Shown here piece after piece: positions 9,501 to 17,518 of a DNA stretch of 64,000 bases. A program made the position numbers and the translations under genes. Position 1 is the stretch's first letter, and each line of letters starts with the position of its first letter. Under the pieces are notes generated by a model, which saw only the letters and a list, made by a program, of their open reading frames with translations, was not told where the DNA came from and did no database searches. The DNA is from Bacteroidetes bacterium UKL13-3 (GTDB taxonomy: Bacteria; Bacteroidota; Bacteroidia; UKL13-3). The stretch is from NCBI GenBank assembly GCA_001602415.1, contig CP012155.1, positions 868,001 to 932,000 of the forward strand, in the 5' to 3' direction.

Positions 9501-10148
9501 TGTGAACCTTGGACTCTGATTACCAAACTCGCCAAAGAAAAAGAAGTAATTGGAATGTACCTATCTGGACACCCGTTGGATGACTATAGAATTGAGTTTA
9601 ATTATTTCAACGTAACTGATATTAATAAAGCCGAAGAGTTTAAAAACAAAGATTTGAACATCGCAGGTGTTATCACCGATGTGTTTGAACGCATGGGTAA
9701 AAACAATAAACCTTATGGCAGTTTTACGTTGGAAGATTATTCAGGGAATATTCGCATAACCATGTGGAGCGAAGATTTTTTGCGGTTTAAACATTTTCTC
9801 ACCAACGGACAAATGCTTTACATTAAAGGTAGCATGCGCCCCGGTTTTCGCAGTCCCGATCAATTTGAGTTTAAAGTAAACCAAATTATGCTACTGGCCG
9901 AAGTAAGAGAGCGGTTGCTGAATAAGGTAACACTCACGCTCAAGTCAGATAAACTCAAAAATGGTTTTTTGCAACAATTTCAATCAATCGTACAAAACCA
10001 TAAAGGAAACGCGGTATTAAAACTAAACATTATTGATGATGCCCAAAAAATGGGTGTGAATACGGTAAGTACCCGTTTTAAAGTGAATTTCGAAAATGAA
10101 ATGGTGAAAGCACTGGAGGAAATGGAGATTGAGTATAAGCTTAATTAA
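6570..10148 (+). CDS. dnaE: DNA polymerase III alpha subunit
   Basis: A 1,192-residue replicative polymerase catalytic subunit of the DnaE1 type. The N-terminal PHP domain begins at once (FSHLHVHTQFSLLDGA). The polymerase active-site motif PDIDTDFDDDGR lies at residues 419-430. The ALYRPGP and GITVYQEQVM motifs of the C-family palm/fingers follow. A helix-hairpin-helix (GLGAIKGVGEAAVEEI) near residue 860 and an OB fold (IAGVITDVFERMGK onward) from about residue 1029 complete the usual order. It extends DNA at the replication fork with the beta clamp; a QQSLFGG segment near residue 965 is a plausible clamp-binding peptide (inferred). Length is normal for the family and the frame is intact. It is followed by a repeat-derived hairpin and then thioredoxin genes. 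Confidence 0.97.
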   Translation: MTQFSHLHVHTQFSLLDGAADIKKLYTKAIADNMPAIALTDHGNMFGAFKFVAEAYKHKGADGKPLVKPIVGCEFYVVADRHKRAFTKDDKDQRFHQLLLAKNEQGYKNLVKLCSLGYMQGLYGKYPRIDKELILQYHEGLIATTCCIGAMVPKMILRKGEEEGEKEFKWWLDLFGDDYYVELQRHDIPDQNKVNEVLLKFAAKHNVPIIASNDSHYVDQKDANAHDILLCINTGEKQSTPSMKDFSDDDTFVKGKRFAFANDQFYFKKTAEMAALFHDIPQAVDNTNLIVDKIELLDLKRDILLPAFPLPDGFTNQDDYLEHLTWTGAKERYKEITPEVEERLKFELHTIRTMGFAGYFLIVSDFIAAGRNMGVFIGPGRGSAAGSVVAYCIGITNIDPIKYDLLFERFLNPDRKSMPDIDTDFDDDGRQKVIDYVVDKYGKNQVAHIVTYGSMAAKMSIKDVARVMDLPLLESNMLAKLVPDKPGISLDRVINAPIDGDKSLRDKEGLQSEDIDNVKKLREIHAGNDLQATVLKEALILEGSVRGTGIHAAGIIIAPTDLTDLIPVSTVKDINLLVTQYDGKVIEEAGVIKMDFLGLRNLSIIRDALKLIKQNHGIEIDIDYIPLDDKATLDLFARGETNATFQFESQGMQKHMKDLKPDRFEDLIAMNALYRPGPIAYIPNYIARKHGREPVTYDLDAMEEHLKDTYGITVYQEQVMLLSQKLANFTKGDADVLRKAMGKKDRPTLDRLKPKFIEGAKSNGHDETILEKVWTDWEAFAQYAFNKSHSTCYAFVAFQTGYLKAHYPAEYMSSVLTHNQSNIEKVTFFMEECKRMGLPVLGPDVNESQVNFSVNKKGEIRFGLGAIKGVGEAAVEEIIRERDENGPFKTLFDLTSRVNLRAVNKKTLEGLALGGGLDCFSTIHRAQFFAPEASDEPNLLEKAIRYGSNAQNNESANQQSLFGGTQMVTLTEPTIAACEPWTLITKLAKEKEVIGMYLSGHPLDDYRIEFNYFNVTDINKAEEFKNKDLNIAGVITDVFERMGKNNKPYGSFTLEDYSGNIRITMWSEDFLRFKHFLTNGQMLYIKGSMRPGFRSPDQFEFKVNQIMLLAEVRERLLNKVTLTLKSDKLKNGFLQQFQSIVQNHKGNAVLKLNIIDDAQKMGVNTVSTRFKVNFENEMVKALEEMEIEYKLN

Positions 10149-10175
10149 GAAGGCGATGTGCATATTAGCAGATTA

Positions 10176-10248
10176 GAGGATGTGCACATGAAGAGAAGTG
10201 AGGATGTGCCAAGGGGGCATTTAGACATTTACACATCTGCACATCCTC
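10176..10248. repeat. Inverted copies of the CACATCTGCACATCCTCACAT intergenic repeat
   Basis: Arms gaggatgtgcacatg (10176-10190) and cacatctgcacatcctc (10232-10248) can pair as an imperfect hairpin after dnaE. A related single copy (agacatttacacatct) is at 22818-22850 between serC and serA. It may act as a transcript end or processing site for dnaE, but it lacks a T tract. Confidence 0.6.
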
Positions 10249-10338
10249 ACATTTCCACATCATATTCTGCCAAATTGTACCAAAAACAAAAAAGGAACTT
10301 AAATTGCACATACATTAAACACATAAACAAAATATAAA

Positions 10339-10659
10339 ATGGCATTAGAAATAACAGACAGTAACTTCGAGGAAGTTGTACTAAAATCAGGCAAACCCGT
10401 ATTGGTAGATTTTTGGGCAGAGTGGTGCGGACCTTGCCGCATGGTTGGTCCGGTTGTAGATGAATTGGCAAAAGAATATGAAGGAAAAGCAGTAATTGGA
10501 AAAGTAAACGTAGATTTTAATCCTAAAATTGCTACCGATTATGGCATTATGAGTATTCCCGCTTTATTGTTCTTTAAAGACGGTAAGCTTGTAGATAAAC
10601 AAGTTGGAGCAGTTCCAAAACACGTATTGGCTAACAAATTGGAAGCACAATTGGCTTAA
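10339..10659 (+). CDS. trxA: Thioredoxin (first of tandem pair)
   Basis: A 106-residue cytoplasmic thioredoxin, the usual length. The redox motif WCGPC is at residues 29-33 within [11 protein letters not shown]; the buried Asp (VDF, residue 24) and the cis-proline loop (SIPALLFF) are present. It reduces protein disulfides with electrons from thioredoxin reductase. The second copy starts four bases after its stop, so both are on one transcript. No signal peptide is present. The leader contains a TTAAATTGC element that may be a -7 box. Confidence 0.95.
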   Translation: MALEITDSNFEEVVLKSGKPVLVDFWAEWCGPCRMVGPVVDELAKEYEGKAVIGKVNVDFNPKIATDYGIMSIPALLFFKDGKLVDKQVGAVPKHVLANKLEAQLA

Positions 10660-10663
10660 GTAT

Positions 10664-10984
10664 ATGGCTACGATTATAACGGATCAAAATTTTGAGGAGT
10701 TGGTAGTTAAATCGGGAAAACCGGTTTTACTGGATTTTGGTGCGGAGTGGTGCGGACCTTGCCGCATGGTGGGCCCGGTGGTAGATGAACTGTCGAAAGA
10801 ATACGAGGGGAAAGCTATTGTCGGCAAAATTGATGTAGATAGTAATCCGGTTATCTCTACGCATTTTGGCGTAATGAACCTGCCCACCTTTTTGTTTTTT
10901 AAAGATGGACAATTAGTTGATAAACAAGTTGGAGCCGTTCCTAAACACGTTTTAGCAAACAAACTCGAAGCCCAAATGGCTTAG
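10664..10984 (+). CDS. Thioredoxin (second of tandem pair), Trp28-equivalent replaced by Gly
   Basis: A 106-residue paralogue of the preceding gene, clearly a tandem duplicate: both end in [19 protein letters not shown] and share most of the fold. The WCGPC motif (29-33) and cis-Pro loop (NLPTFLFF) are intact. It differs in having FGAEWC in place of FWAEWC, so the tryptophan matching E. coli Trp28, which packs against the active site, is glycine. The start is the ATG at 10664; a longer ORF from 10604 would overlap the first copy and is not credible. It is cotranscribed with the first copy and followed by a strong terminator. A changed redox potential or partner range is possible but inferred. 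Confidence 0.93.
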   Translation: MATIITDQNFEELVVKSGKPVLLDFGAEWCGPCRMVGPVVDELSKEYEGKAIVGKIDVDSNPVISTHFGVMNLPTFLFFKDGQLVDKQVGAVPKHVLANKLEAQMA

Positions 10985-11006
10985 TTCGAAATTATTCCTC
11001 AGGAAT

Positions 11007-11040
11007 AACGGCTGCATCGGTAAATGATGCGGCCGTTTTT
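11007..11040 (+). terminator. Terminator of the thioredoxin operon
   Basis: The arms aacggctgcatc and gatgcggccgtt pair with one G-T wobble over a short loop and are followed by TTTTTG. A diverged copy of the same hairpin is at 13655-13687. Confidence 0.88.
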
Positions 11041-11109
11041 GTTTAATTAATACTTTTCCACCTCTCAGAACAATAATCTTAGATCATACTCGTTTACAAA
11101 AGAAAAAAT

Positions 11110-12579
11110 ATGACACGAATTGCAGTAGATGTAAGAAAAAAACTTTTATGCTGTAGGCGATGGTATTGCTGATGATACTATTTCTATTCAAAATGCCATA
11201 AACAGCGGGCTTCCAGTTTTTATTCCTCCTGGAAGGTATAAAAAACGCAAACAATTAATTTGTCTTCAAATGATTTTTTTGGCGCGGGTTCTGCATCTAC
11301 TATCTTTGAGATTCACGGAACCAACGGATTTCAAACATCTTTTTCAGGAGATAGATTTGCAACTAAAATCAGTGGTTTTAAAGTTATTGCCTACAACGAA
11401 TCATGTGATAATTATTGTGCAATAAAATCTAAAGTATCTTCAGGTATTAGCGATAGAGGTATTGGATTTAAGTTTTCCAATATTGAAATCGGGAATGGAA
11501 GCTCTAAGCATTTTGGGGCTGCATTTTTTATTACAGATTGCTTTAGGCTGTCTATACAAAATGTAGGTATTACCAACTGCATGAATGCAATTGCATTGTA
11601 TGGTCAAGTGGTCGGTGCCACAATTACGGATGTCACCTCAAATTTTGATCATTTGCCTTTTAGTACTACTGTCATTCCATTAATTTTTGGGGGCTCCACA
11701 AGTATTGGCTGTGGAGTATACGTAAGAGGAGCCAGTCATTCCGGAATTTATCAGATACCTGAATCTATAAAAATAACTAACTCTTCATTTGTTCAGCATG
11801 ATATTGGGATTTATCATCATGATGGATTGTTTTGCAAATATCATCAGGTTGATTTGGACTTTTGCAGACGTGTGGGGTTTTATTCATATTCCGATAATGG
11901 TTGCTCTTTATCTAGTTCTTACATAGCGGTACGTAACCCTGATCAACCAACTTATGGCATTTATATTGATTCAAATGATGTTGCAAATATCAAGCAACTA
12001 AATTTGATAGAAAATTATATCGTGGGTTATTCGGAAAATCATTCAGATTCTATTGCTATAAACTGTAATGGGGATCGTCCTGGTTCTCCTGTAATAAAGC
12101 AAGGTTTCTCAATTATTCGAAATGAGATAAAGTCATTAAATCCAGCTTTTAAATTCAAGTATGGGATATATATTGGACATTCAAAGCACTTCGAGTTATC
12201 CTCAAATATAATATACGCTGATGCGAGTTCTTCCGAGGGTATAAGTTCTTATGCTCCCGAATTTTTTGCTATACGAGATAATACAGTAATAGGAAACAAC
12301 ATAAGCCTTACTGTTGGAGACACTCCTCATGAAATTTCAAACAATGAATGTACCAATATGACTTTATTGTATCCCTCCTCAAATAATTCTCCATACAATA
12401 CCAAGTTAGCCGATACTGTAAAGTATAACAACTTTATAATGGATTTATCTGGTGGTTGGACAAATGGATTTTTAAGGATAGGAGAGGCTTGTATCTGGTA
12501 TGACTACACTAACAATCAATTAAGGGCTGAAAGCGCGAGTTCACCAAGCAGCGAAAATTCTGGTTCGGTGATTGTTTAA
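11110..12579 (+). pseudogene. Right-handed beta-helix (pectate-lyase-superfamily-like) protein, two compensating frameshifts
   Basis: Read with two corrections, this is a protein of about 489 residues. The N-terminus (ATG at 11110) gives AVGDGIADDTISIQNAIN, the signature start of Pectate_lyase_3-type beta-helix proteins, followed by PVFIPPGRY. The A7 run at 11136-11142 has one A too many for that frame and the A6 run at 11240-11245 one too few. After the second run the frame stays open to 12579 through a parallel beta-helix with repeated N/S-I-x-N turns (ISNNECTN, IRNEIKS). Without correction the only long ORF would start at a TTG at 11260 and lack the N-terminal cap. It may be a surface polysaccharide lyase or a tail-spike-like protein. 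Either two homopolymer sequencing errors or real inactivation explains it. No signal peptide is seen. Confidence 0.7.
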
Positions 12580-12592
12580 TTGCGTTTCATTT

Positions 12593-13378
12593 CTATTCAT
12601 ATCGTTTTTTCGCCCAATCTTTATTAAAGGTTGGTGAATTAGCTACTTCGTCCCATTTAATCCATTCGTGTAAGTCAGTCGGAATCTTTGGTTTTTCAAT
12701 GAAAAAGCAGAACAGATTTTGTTGTTTCTTAAATAGGATTACGAACAATGCAAAGAATGGATGAATACATCGAAGCATCATGTATTTTAAAAAACTTTTT
12801 TTATCATGTTTTAAGAGAAATGGGAAACGTGTTCCGTAATTGTATTTGAAGTTATGCTTTGCATAAGGAGTGTAAGAGTTAATTGTCTTTTCAATTTCTC
12901 TTTCTGTCCAACGATAAATAAAATTAGGAATTTCGGTATTATTTACTCCCCCAGTATATCCGTTTAAATATATGCCAAAGTATTCATAATCTTGGGTGAA
13001 GTTAAATTTAATCATTAATCTCATGATAAATGAATCACGTGCTTCTGTAGCCATCACTCCCTTTTTTGCTACTCTATACATTTCCGTTATTACTCGATGT
13101 GGAGATGAGGCATGGTGTATGGCTTCGTGAATGACTACGTAATCAAAAGAATTATCAGGATAGGATAATGATTCTGCATTTTGTAAAGAGTAGGAATAGG
13201 GTGACCAATCTAAGGCTGCCATTTCTGGACTAATATTTGAAATCACCACATTCTTAAAACCTGATAACTCAAGTGCTTTTTTGTCATCGCTGCCACCGCC
13301 ACAAACTAAAATTGTTGAATCTTTATCTAAATATTTAAGTAAATTTATCTTATAAAATTCTTCTCTAGTGGTTAACAT
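12593..13378 (-). CDS. Class I SAM-dependent methyltransferase
   Basis: A 261-residue protein with a Methyltransf_11-like fold. Motif I is ILVCGGGSDDKKALELSG near residues 23-40 (the usual GxGxG loop is CGGGSD). The post-motif DNSFDYVVIHEAIHHA at about 73-88 matches motif IV and the following helix of ubiE/type 11 methyltransferases. The C-terminal half is lineage-specific and rich in aromatic and basic residues (KHNFKYNYGTRFPFLLKHDKK). The substrate is unknown; such genes are often found with polysaccharide or glycolipid loci, and its neighbour is a beta-helix protein, which hints at surface carbohydrate work. It is convergent with the beta-helix gene, 13 bp apart, and is more AT-rich than the flanking housekeeping genes, in line with acquisition by transfer. 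Confidence 0.82.
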   Translation of the reverse strand: MLTTREEFYKINLLKYLDKDSTILVCGGGSDDKKALELSGFKNVVISNISPEMAALDWSPYSYSLQNAESLSYPDNSFDYVVIHEAIHHASSPHRVITEMYRVAKKGVMATEARDSFIMRLMIKFNFTQDYEYFGIYLNGYTGGVNNTEIPNFIYRWTEREIEKTINSYTPYAKHNFKYNYGTRFPFLLKHDKKSFLKYMMLRCIHPFFALFVILFKKQQNLFCFFIEKPKIPTDLHEWIKWDEVANSPTFNKDWAKKRYE

Positions 13379-13472
13379 AGTTCTTAGTTTATTTGCAATA
13401 TATTAAAAAAATATATTTCTCGGAGTAATAAAACCCTTTTTGGGGATATACTCTTAATCTATTAAATAGATT

Positions 13473-13692
13473 TTATTCCTCAAATATATCACTATTTTCT
13501 AGTATCGTTTGTTGTTTCAATCGTTCGGCTTCTATCAACGCTTCGAGTCCTTTTTTTTGTAATAAGGATCTTGCAAAATACTCACATCATATAGGTTTGA
13601 AACTTTGATAATGTAACTGCCAATTAACCTTTGGGCTAACCAGTCACCAAGCGAAACGGCTGCATCAGTATTTGATGTGGCCGTTTTTATTC
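13473..13692 (-). pseudogene. Relict ORF fragment of unknown function, frameshifted
   Basis: On the minus strand a frame is open from at least 13692 and reads VSLGDWLAQRLIGSYIIKV, then SNLYDVSILQDPYYKK, up to an A8 run at 13551-13558. Shifting frame there restores GLEALIEAERLKQQTILEN and a stop at 13473-13475. The joined sequence looks like real protein (charged helix at the C-terminus) but I do not recognise it. No start codon is certain, and it runs through a terminator-like hairpin. It is best seen as the decayed end of a gene, upstream of the methyltransferase gene on the same strand. Confidence 0.45.
13655..13687 (+). terminator. Diverged copy of the thioredoxin-operon terminator
   Basis: The arms aacggctgcatc and gatgtggccgtt pair with wobbles and end in TTTTT. 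The left arm is identical to that of the hairpin at 11007, about 2.65 kb away, and the loops differ. It overlaps the 3' end of the IS30 fragment. Confidence 0.6.
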
Positions 13693-13935
13693 TACAATAC
13701 TCACATATTTAGGTTTTTCTAAATGTCTAATATTTGTTTTACGTTGTGCATTTAGAGCCATATACTCTCCTGCCGTTTTTCCTCTCTTTGCGATATTACG
13801 TTTTAGCTCTCTACTTATAGTTGATGCATGAACGTTTAATTGCTCTGCGATCTTTTTTTGACTGAACCCTGCTTTTATTAAACATTCAATCTGATATCTT
13901 TGCTCTAAACTGAGCTGTTTGTAATTTTTTGACAT
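13687..13935 (-). pseudogene. IS30-family transposase, N-terminal fragment
   Basis: Eighty-two residues of an IS30-type transposase: YKQLSLEQRYQIECLIKAG, then SQKKIAEQLNVHASTISREL, the N-terminal helix-turn-helix that binds the terminal inverted repeats. Family members are about 300-400 residues with a C-terminal DDE domain; here the sequence stops right after the HTH region (PKYVSIVE) within the diverged terminator. The ATG at 13935 is preferred over an upstream TTG. It is a dead remnant that could still bind DNA if expressed. Confidence 0.85.
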
Positions 13936-13969
13936 AGACAATCCAAAGATTGCACTACTTGGTCAAAAG

Positions 13970-14002
13970 AAAAAAGCCCTCAAAAGCTTTTTTTTTTTTT
14001 TT
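13970..14002. terminator. Possible bidirectional terminator with a 15-T run
   Basis: AAAAAAGC and GCTTTTTT enclose an 8-base loop and continue into a run of 15 T (13988-14002). It isolates the TonB receptor gene from the remnant transposase. Confidence 0.5.
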
Positions 14003-14043
14003 AAAATTGCACTTATTTGTTGAACTCAGCTAGTCAATACGCA

Positions 14044-16395
14044 ATGAAATACTTCATTTTGCTCATCCTTTTAAGTGTTTATGTGAGTGGTCATGCGCAA
14101 CAACGCAAAGTGCTCAGTGGTTTTGTTAAAGATAAATCGAGTAAAGAGTTGTTGATAGGGGCAACGGTTGCCATTCCGAAATATAAAACAGGCACGGTAT
14201 CCAACGCATATGGTTTTTATTCCATCTCCCTTCCTGCCGATACGTTTGAAGTAATTATTAGTTATGTGGGTTTTGCACCCAAAGCTTACAGAATTGATTT
14301 GCGCACCGACACCGAATTAATGATTGAATTAGATGAAGCTAAATCGTTAAAAGAGGTAGTTATTCAGGCTGATAAACAAACCATGCGATTGGCTGAACAA
14401 ACCCGCATGAGCGTTATCGAAATTCCAATTTCTCAAATAAAAGATATTCCTGCTTTGCTAGGAGAAAAAGATGTATTGAAAGTTATTCAACTGCTGCCGG
14501 GTGTGCAAAAACCGAGTGAGGGTAATTCTGGTATTTATGTTAGAGGTGGCGGTCCGGATCAAAACTTAATCATCCTTGATGAGGCTAATGTTTACAACGC
14601 TTTTCACTTGTTTGGTTTTTTTAGTTTGTTTAACGGTGATGCCCTTAAAAGTGTAGAGCTCACCAAAGGCGGATTTCCTGCACGTTATGGCGGACGGTTA
14701 TCATCTGTGATCGATATGAGTATGAAAGAAGGTGATAAACAAAAATACAGAGGGGAAGCAGGTATTGGTATTCTGTCATCTCGTTTTGTGTTTGAAGGAC
14801 CCATAGTAAAAAACAAAGCTTCTTTTTTGGTTTCTGCCCGCAGAACGTATTTTGATATTTTAACTCGTCCCTTTATGCCAAGTGAAGGAAACGGAGGGTA
14901 TTATTTTTATGATGTAAACGCGAAAACAAACTGGGAAATTAATTCAAAAAATAGGCTGTTTGCCAGCGGTTATTTTGGAAAAGATAAATTTGGATTCTCC
15001 AGCAAGCAAAATAACGCATCATTGGAAGTCGGCCTAAACTGGGGTAATGCAACAGGAACCTTGCGTTGGAACCACTTATACAATAACCGTACTTTTAGTA
15101 ATACATCATTTATCTTTAGCGATTACAGGTTTGGAATTTACCAGTTGGCTAGTTTTGATGGGAGTAAGTTTGAGTTGAACTATCAATCGGGTATTCGCGA
15201 TTGGTCTATCAAACATGATATTGAATTTAGGCCTAATCCAAACCATCTCATTAAAGCCGGTATACAATTGATTTATCATCAATTCACACCTTCTGCTTAT
15301 GTTCTTAAGGATCAGTTTAGCGGACAAGATTCTTCATCTGAAATTTCAATCGGTTCTTGTGAAAATGCTATTTATGTTGAAGATGAACTTAAAATTGGAA
15401 CAAGAATTCGTGTAAATCCAGGAATGCGTCTCAGCCATTTCTCTGCAAAAAGTAAAAACTATTTTAACCTTGAACCTCGCTTAAGTACTTCTTATAATAT
15501 CAAGAGTGATTTAGCTGTAAAAGGATCTTTTGCGCTTATGAATCAATACATACATTTATTGTCGAATACAGGTGTAGGATTACCCACCGATTTGTGGGTT
15601 CCGAGCAGTGATAATTTAAAACCTCAACAAAGTTGGCAAGTGGCAGCAGGCGTGGCTAAAGATTTTTTAGATCTAAATTTTAGTTTAACCATTGAAGGAT
15701 ACTACAAAGGCATGAGTAACATTATCTCTTATAAAGAAGGAGCTAGTTTTTTGGAAGCTGATGGAAGCGCATCGTCAAATGACCCATATAGCTACGAAAA
15801 AAATATTACATCAGGAAACGGTACGAGTAATGGCGTTGAAGTATTGTTGCAGCGAAAAATAGGTAAGTTAACAGGATGGATAGGGTACACACTTTCGTGG
15901 ACAAAATGGCAATTTGATGAGTTAAATTTTGGGAAACCTTTTTTTGCCCGATATGATAGGCGACATGATATATCTGTGGTTGGAATTTATAAAGTGAAAG
16001 AGCAACAAGATAAAAAAAACGGAATCACACTTTCTGCTACTTGGGTTTACGGAACCGGTAATGCCATAACGCTTCCTATTGCCGAATACAATGCTCCTAT
16101 CCATTCACCTTCGGGACGTATAAATATGTTTGGTGATATGGGAAGCACAGCTACGGTTTACACAGCCCGAAATGATTTTAGAATGGCATCATACCACCGC
16201 ATGGATTTTGGCTTGCAAATAACTAAAAAACTAGATTGGTACATCCGCACATTTGAGTTGAGTGTTTACAATGTTTACAACCGAATGAATCCATATTTCT
16301 ATTATACATCAACCGATTCAAAAGGAAATGTTAATCTCAAACAAATTACACTGTTTCCCATTATTCCATCTATTTCTTGGAACATTAAATTTTAA
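14044..16395 (+). CDS. TonB-dependent receptor with CarboxypepD_reg-like N-terminus
   Basis: A 783-residue outer-membrane receptor. A signal peptide ends in SGHAQQ. Residues of about 25-110 form a carboxypeptidase-regulatory-like domain (LSGFVKDKSSKELLIGATV, VISYVGF). The plug follows with LPGVQKPSEG, GIYVRGGGPDQN and YNAFHLFGFFSLFN, then a beta-barrel ending in an aromatic residue (SWNIKF). I chose the ATG at 14044 because the signal peptide starts there. It overlaps no neighbour and is followed after 4 bp by a DUF4249 lipoprotein gene; this pair is common in Bacteroidota and looks like an SusCD-type uptake couple with an unknown ligand. A TAAAATTGC element about 35 bp upstream may be its -7 box. 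Confidence 0.93.
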   Translation: MKYFILLILLSVYVSGHAQQRKVLSGFVKDKSSKELLIGATVAIPKYKTGTVSNAYGFYSISLPADTFEVIISYVGFAPKAYRIDLRTDTELMIELDEAKSLKEVVIQADKQTMRLAEQTRMSVIEIPISQIKDIPALLGEKDVLKVIQLLPGVQKPSEGNSGIYVRGGGPDQNLIILDEANVYNAFHLFGFFSLFNGDALKSVELTKGGFPARYGGRLSSVIDMSMKEGDKQKYRGEAGIGILSSRFVFEGPIVKNKASFLVSARRTYFDILTRPFMPSEGNGGYYFYDVNAKTNWEINSKNRLFASGYFGKDKFGFSSKQNNASLEVGLNWGNATGTLRWNHLYNNRTFSNTSFIFSDYRFGIYQLASFDGSKFELNYQSGIRDWSIKHDIEFRPNPNHLIKAGIQLIYHQFTPSAYVLKDQFSGQDSSSEISIGSCENAIYVEDELKIGTRIRVNPGMRLSHFSAKSKNYFNLEPRLSTSYNIKSDLAVKGSFALMNQYIHLLSNTGVGLPTDLWVPSSDNLKPQQSWQVAAGVAKDFLDLNFSLTIEGYYKGMSNIISYKEGASFLEADGSASSNDPYSYEKNITSGNGTSNGVEVLLQRKIGKLTGWIGYTLSWTKWQFDELNFGKPFFARYDRRHDISVVGIYKVKEQQDKKNGITLSATWVYGTGNAITLPIAEYNAPIHSPSGRINMFGDMGSTATVYTARNDFRMASYHRMDFGLQITKKLDWYIRTFELSVYNVYNRMNPYFYYTSTDSKGNVNLKQITLFPIIPSISWNIKF

Positions 16396-16399
16396 CTGT

Positions 16400-17242
16400 A
16401 TGAAACGAATTTATTTTTTGGGTTTGCTGTGGATGAGTATTACCTTTATGGCGTGTGAAAAAATTGTAACAGATGTTGAAGTTCCTATAATTGAATCCCA
16501 AGTTGTTGTCTTTTCATTCCTCTCGCCCGAGGATAAATGGATTAAAGTTGAGGTTACTAAAAGTAAGCCGGTATTTACCCGCACTGTGAATGTGGGAGCA
16601 GTTAAAAATGCTTCAGTAACCATTGCGAATGATGGAGGGCAATCGGCCACTATTCCGTTTGTTGATTCCATGAATGCTTATGTTTTGCCAACACTTCTTT
16701 TTCCGATTGAACCGGGAAGAGTATATACAGTTGAAGTGATGGTTGATGGCAAAAAGGTTTCGGGTAGTTGCATTATTCCTGTTGATAAAATTGGTTTGGG
16801 TGAATTAAGGTACAAAAAATTGGGTGATTCATCAAATGGTTATGGTGGTCCGTATTTTAAATATGCGTATCAGTGGATGGATCCGGCAGGAACTCAAAAT
16901 TATTACCGACTGGCTATTGAACAACAATACACTTATATTTCTAACCTTGATACGGTTTTAGTAAAAAAAGATGTTTGCAGCAGCATTTGGACGGATCAAA
17001 ACAAGCAAGGAAACTATTTCACAGGTGTGTGCGATGATTATAACTATAGTTCCGATGAAACAACCGTTAAAGCATACTTGCTAAATACCGATATTCATTA
17101 CTATGAGTACCACATAAGAAGGTTGAATTATTTTGGTGAGAATCCGTTTAGCGAACCTTTTAAGCAATACAACAGTGTAAATGGCGGATTGGGAGTTGTA
17201 GGCGCATTCAGAAGAACAGAAAGAACCTTGGTAGTTCAATAG
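16400..17242 (+). CDS. DUF4249 domain lipoprotein
   Basis: A 280-residue lipoprotein with a lipobox at FMAC (Cys19) after a short hydrophobic signal. The body is a two-domain beta-rich structure with VVVFSFLSPEDKWIKVEVTK at the start and VEVMVDGKKVSGSCIIP in the middle, typical of DUF4249. It starts 4 bp after the TonB receptor stop and so is translated from the same transcript. Family proteins sit on the outer membrane beside their receptor and probably bind the ligand or cap the barrel; the ligand is unknown. No terminator is clear in the 276 bp after it. Confidence 0.9.
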   Translation: MKRIYFLGLLWMSITFMACEKIVTDVEVPIIESQVVVFSFLSPEDKWIKVEVTKSKPVFTRTVNVGAVKNASVTIANDGGQSATIPFVDSMNAYVLPTLLFPIEPGRVYTVEVMVDGKKVSGSCIIPVDKIGLGELRYKKLGDSSNGYGGPYFKYAYQWMDPAGTQNYYRLAIEQQYTYISNLDTVLVKKDVCSSIWTDQNKQGNYFTGVCDDYNYSSDETTVKAYLLNTDIHYYEYHIRRLNYFGENPFSEPFKQYNSVNGGLGVVGAFRRTERTLVVQ

Positions 17243-17486
17243 ATAGTAAGCAGGGGTTTAAATTGCCTATCAGCCAGACTCAGAAGGAAATGCAATGTAA
17301 AAACTCCATTGATCTTTAACGCACAACCTATAGCTTCGCTAAATAGAGCTTTATTTCAACCTAGCTCAACTACAGTGTATTACACTCCCACGTGAAGATA
17401 GTATAGAACTACTATTGATTCCTGAATTACATAATCCCCATTTTCGTCCGTTTATCACATTACGCTCTTCATTCCACATTTTTTTA

Positions 17487-17494
17487 TACATTCG
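17487..17494 (+). promoter_or_regulatory. Candidate -7 box for the S46 peptidase gene
   Basis: TACATTCG, a one-base variant of TAnnTTTG, lies 24 bp before the start codon. The same octamer precedes sufB (62160). No convincing -33 element is seen. Confidence 0.35.
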
Positions 17495-17518
17495 CGGTTC
17501 AATTTTTTAGAAAACGTT

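Noticed and set aside
10604-10663. Upstream start for the second thioredoxin
   Set aside because: It overlaps the first thioredoxin out of frame and adds non-thioredoxin sequence; the ATG at 10664 aligns with the first copy.
13970-14002. Poly-T tract as an IS end
   Set aside because: A terminator-type hairpin explains it better, and no matching inverted repeat or target duplication was found.
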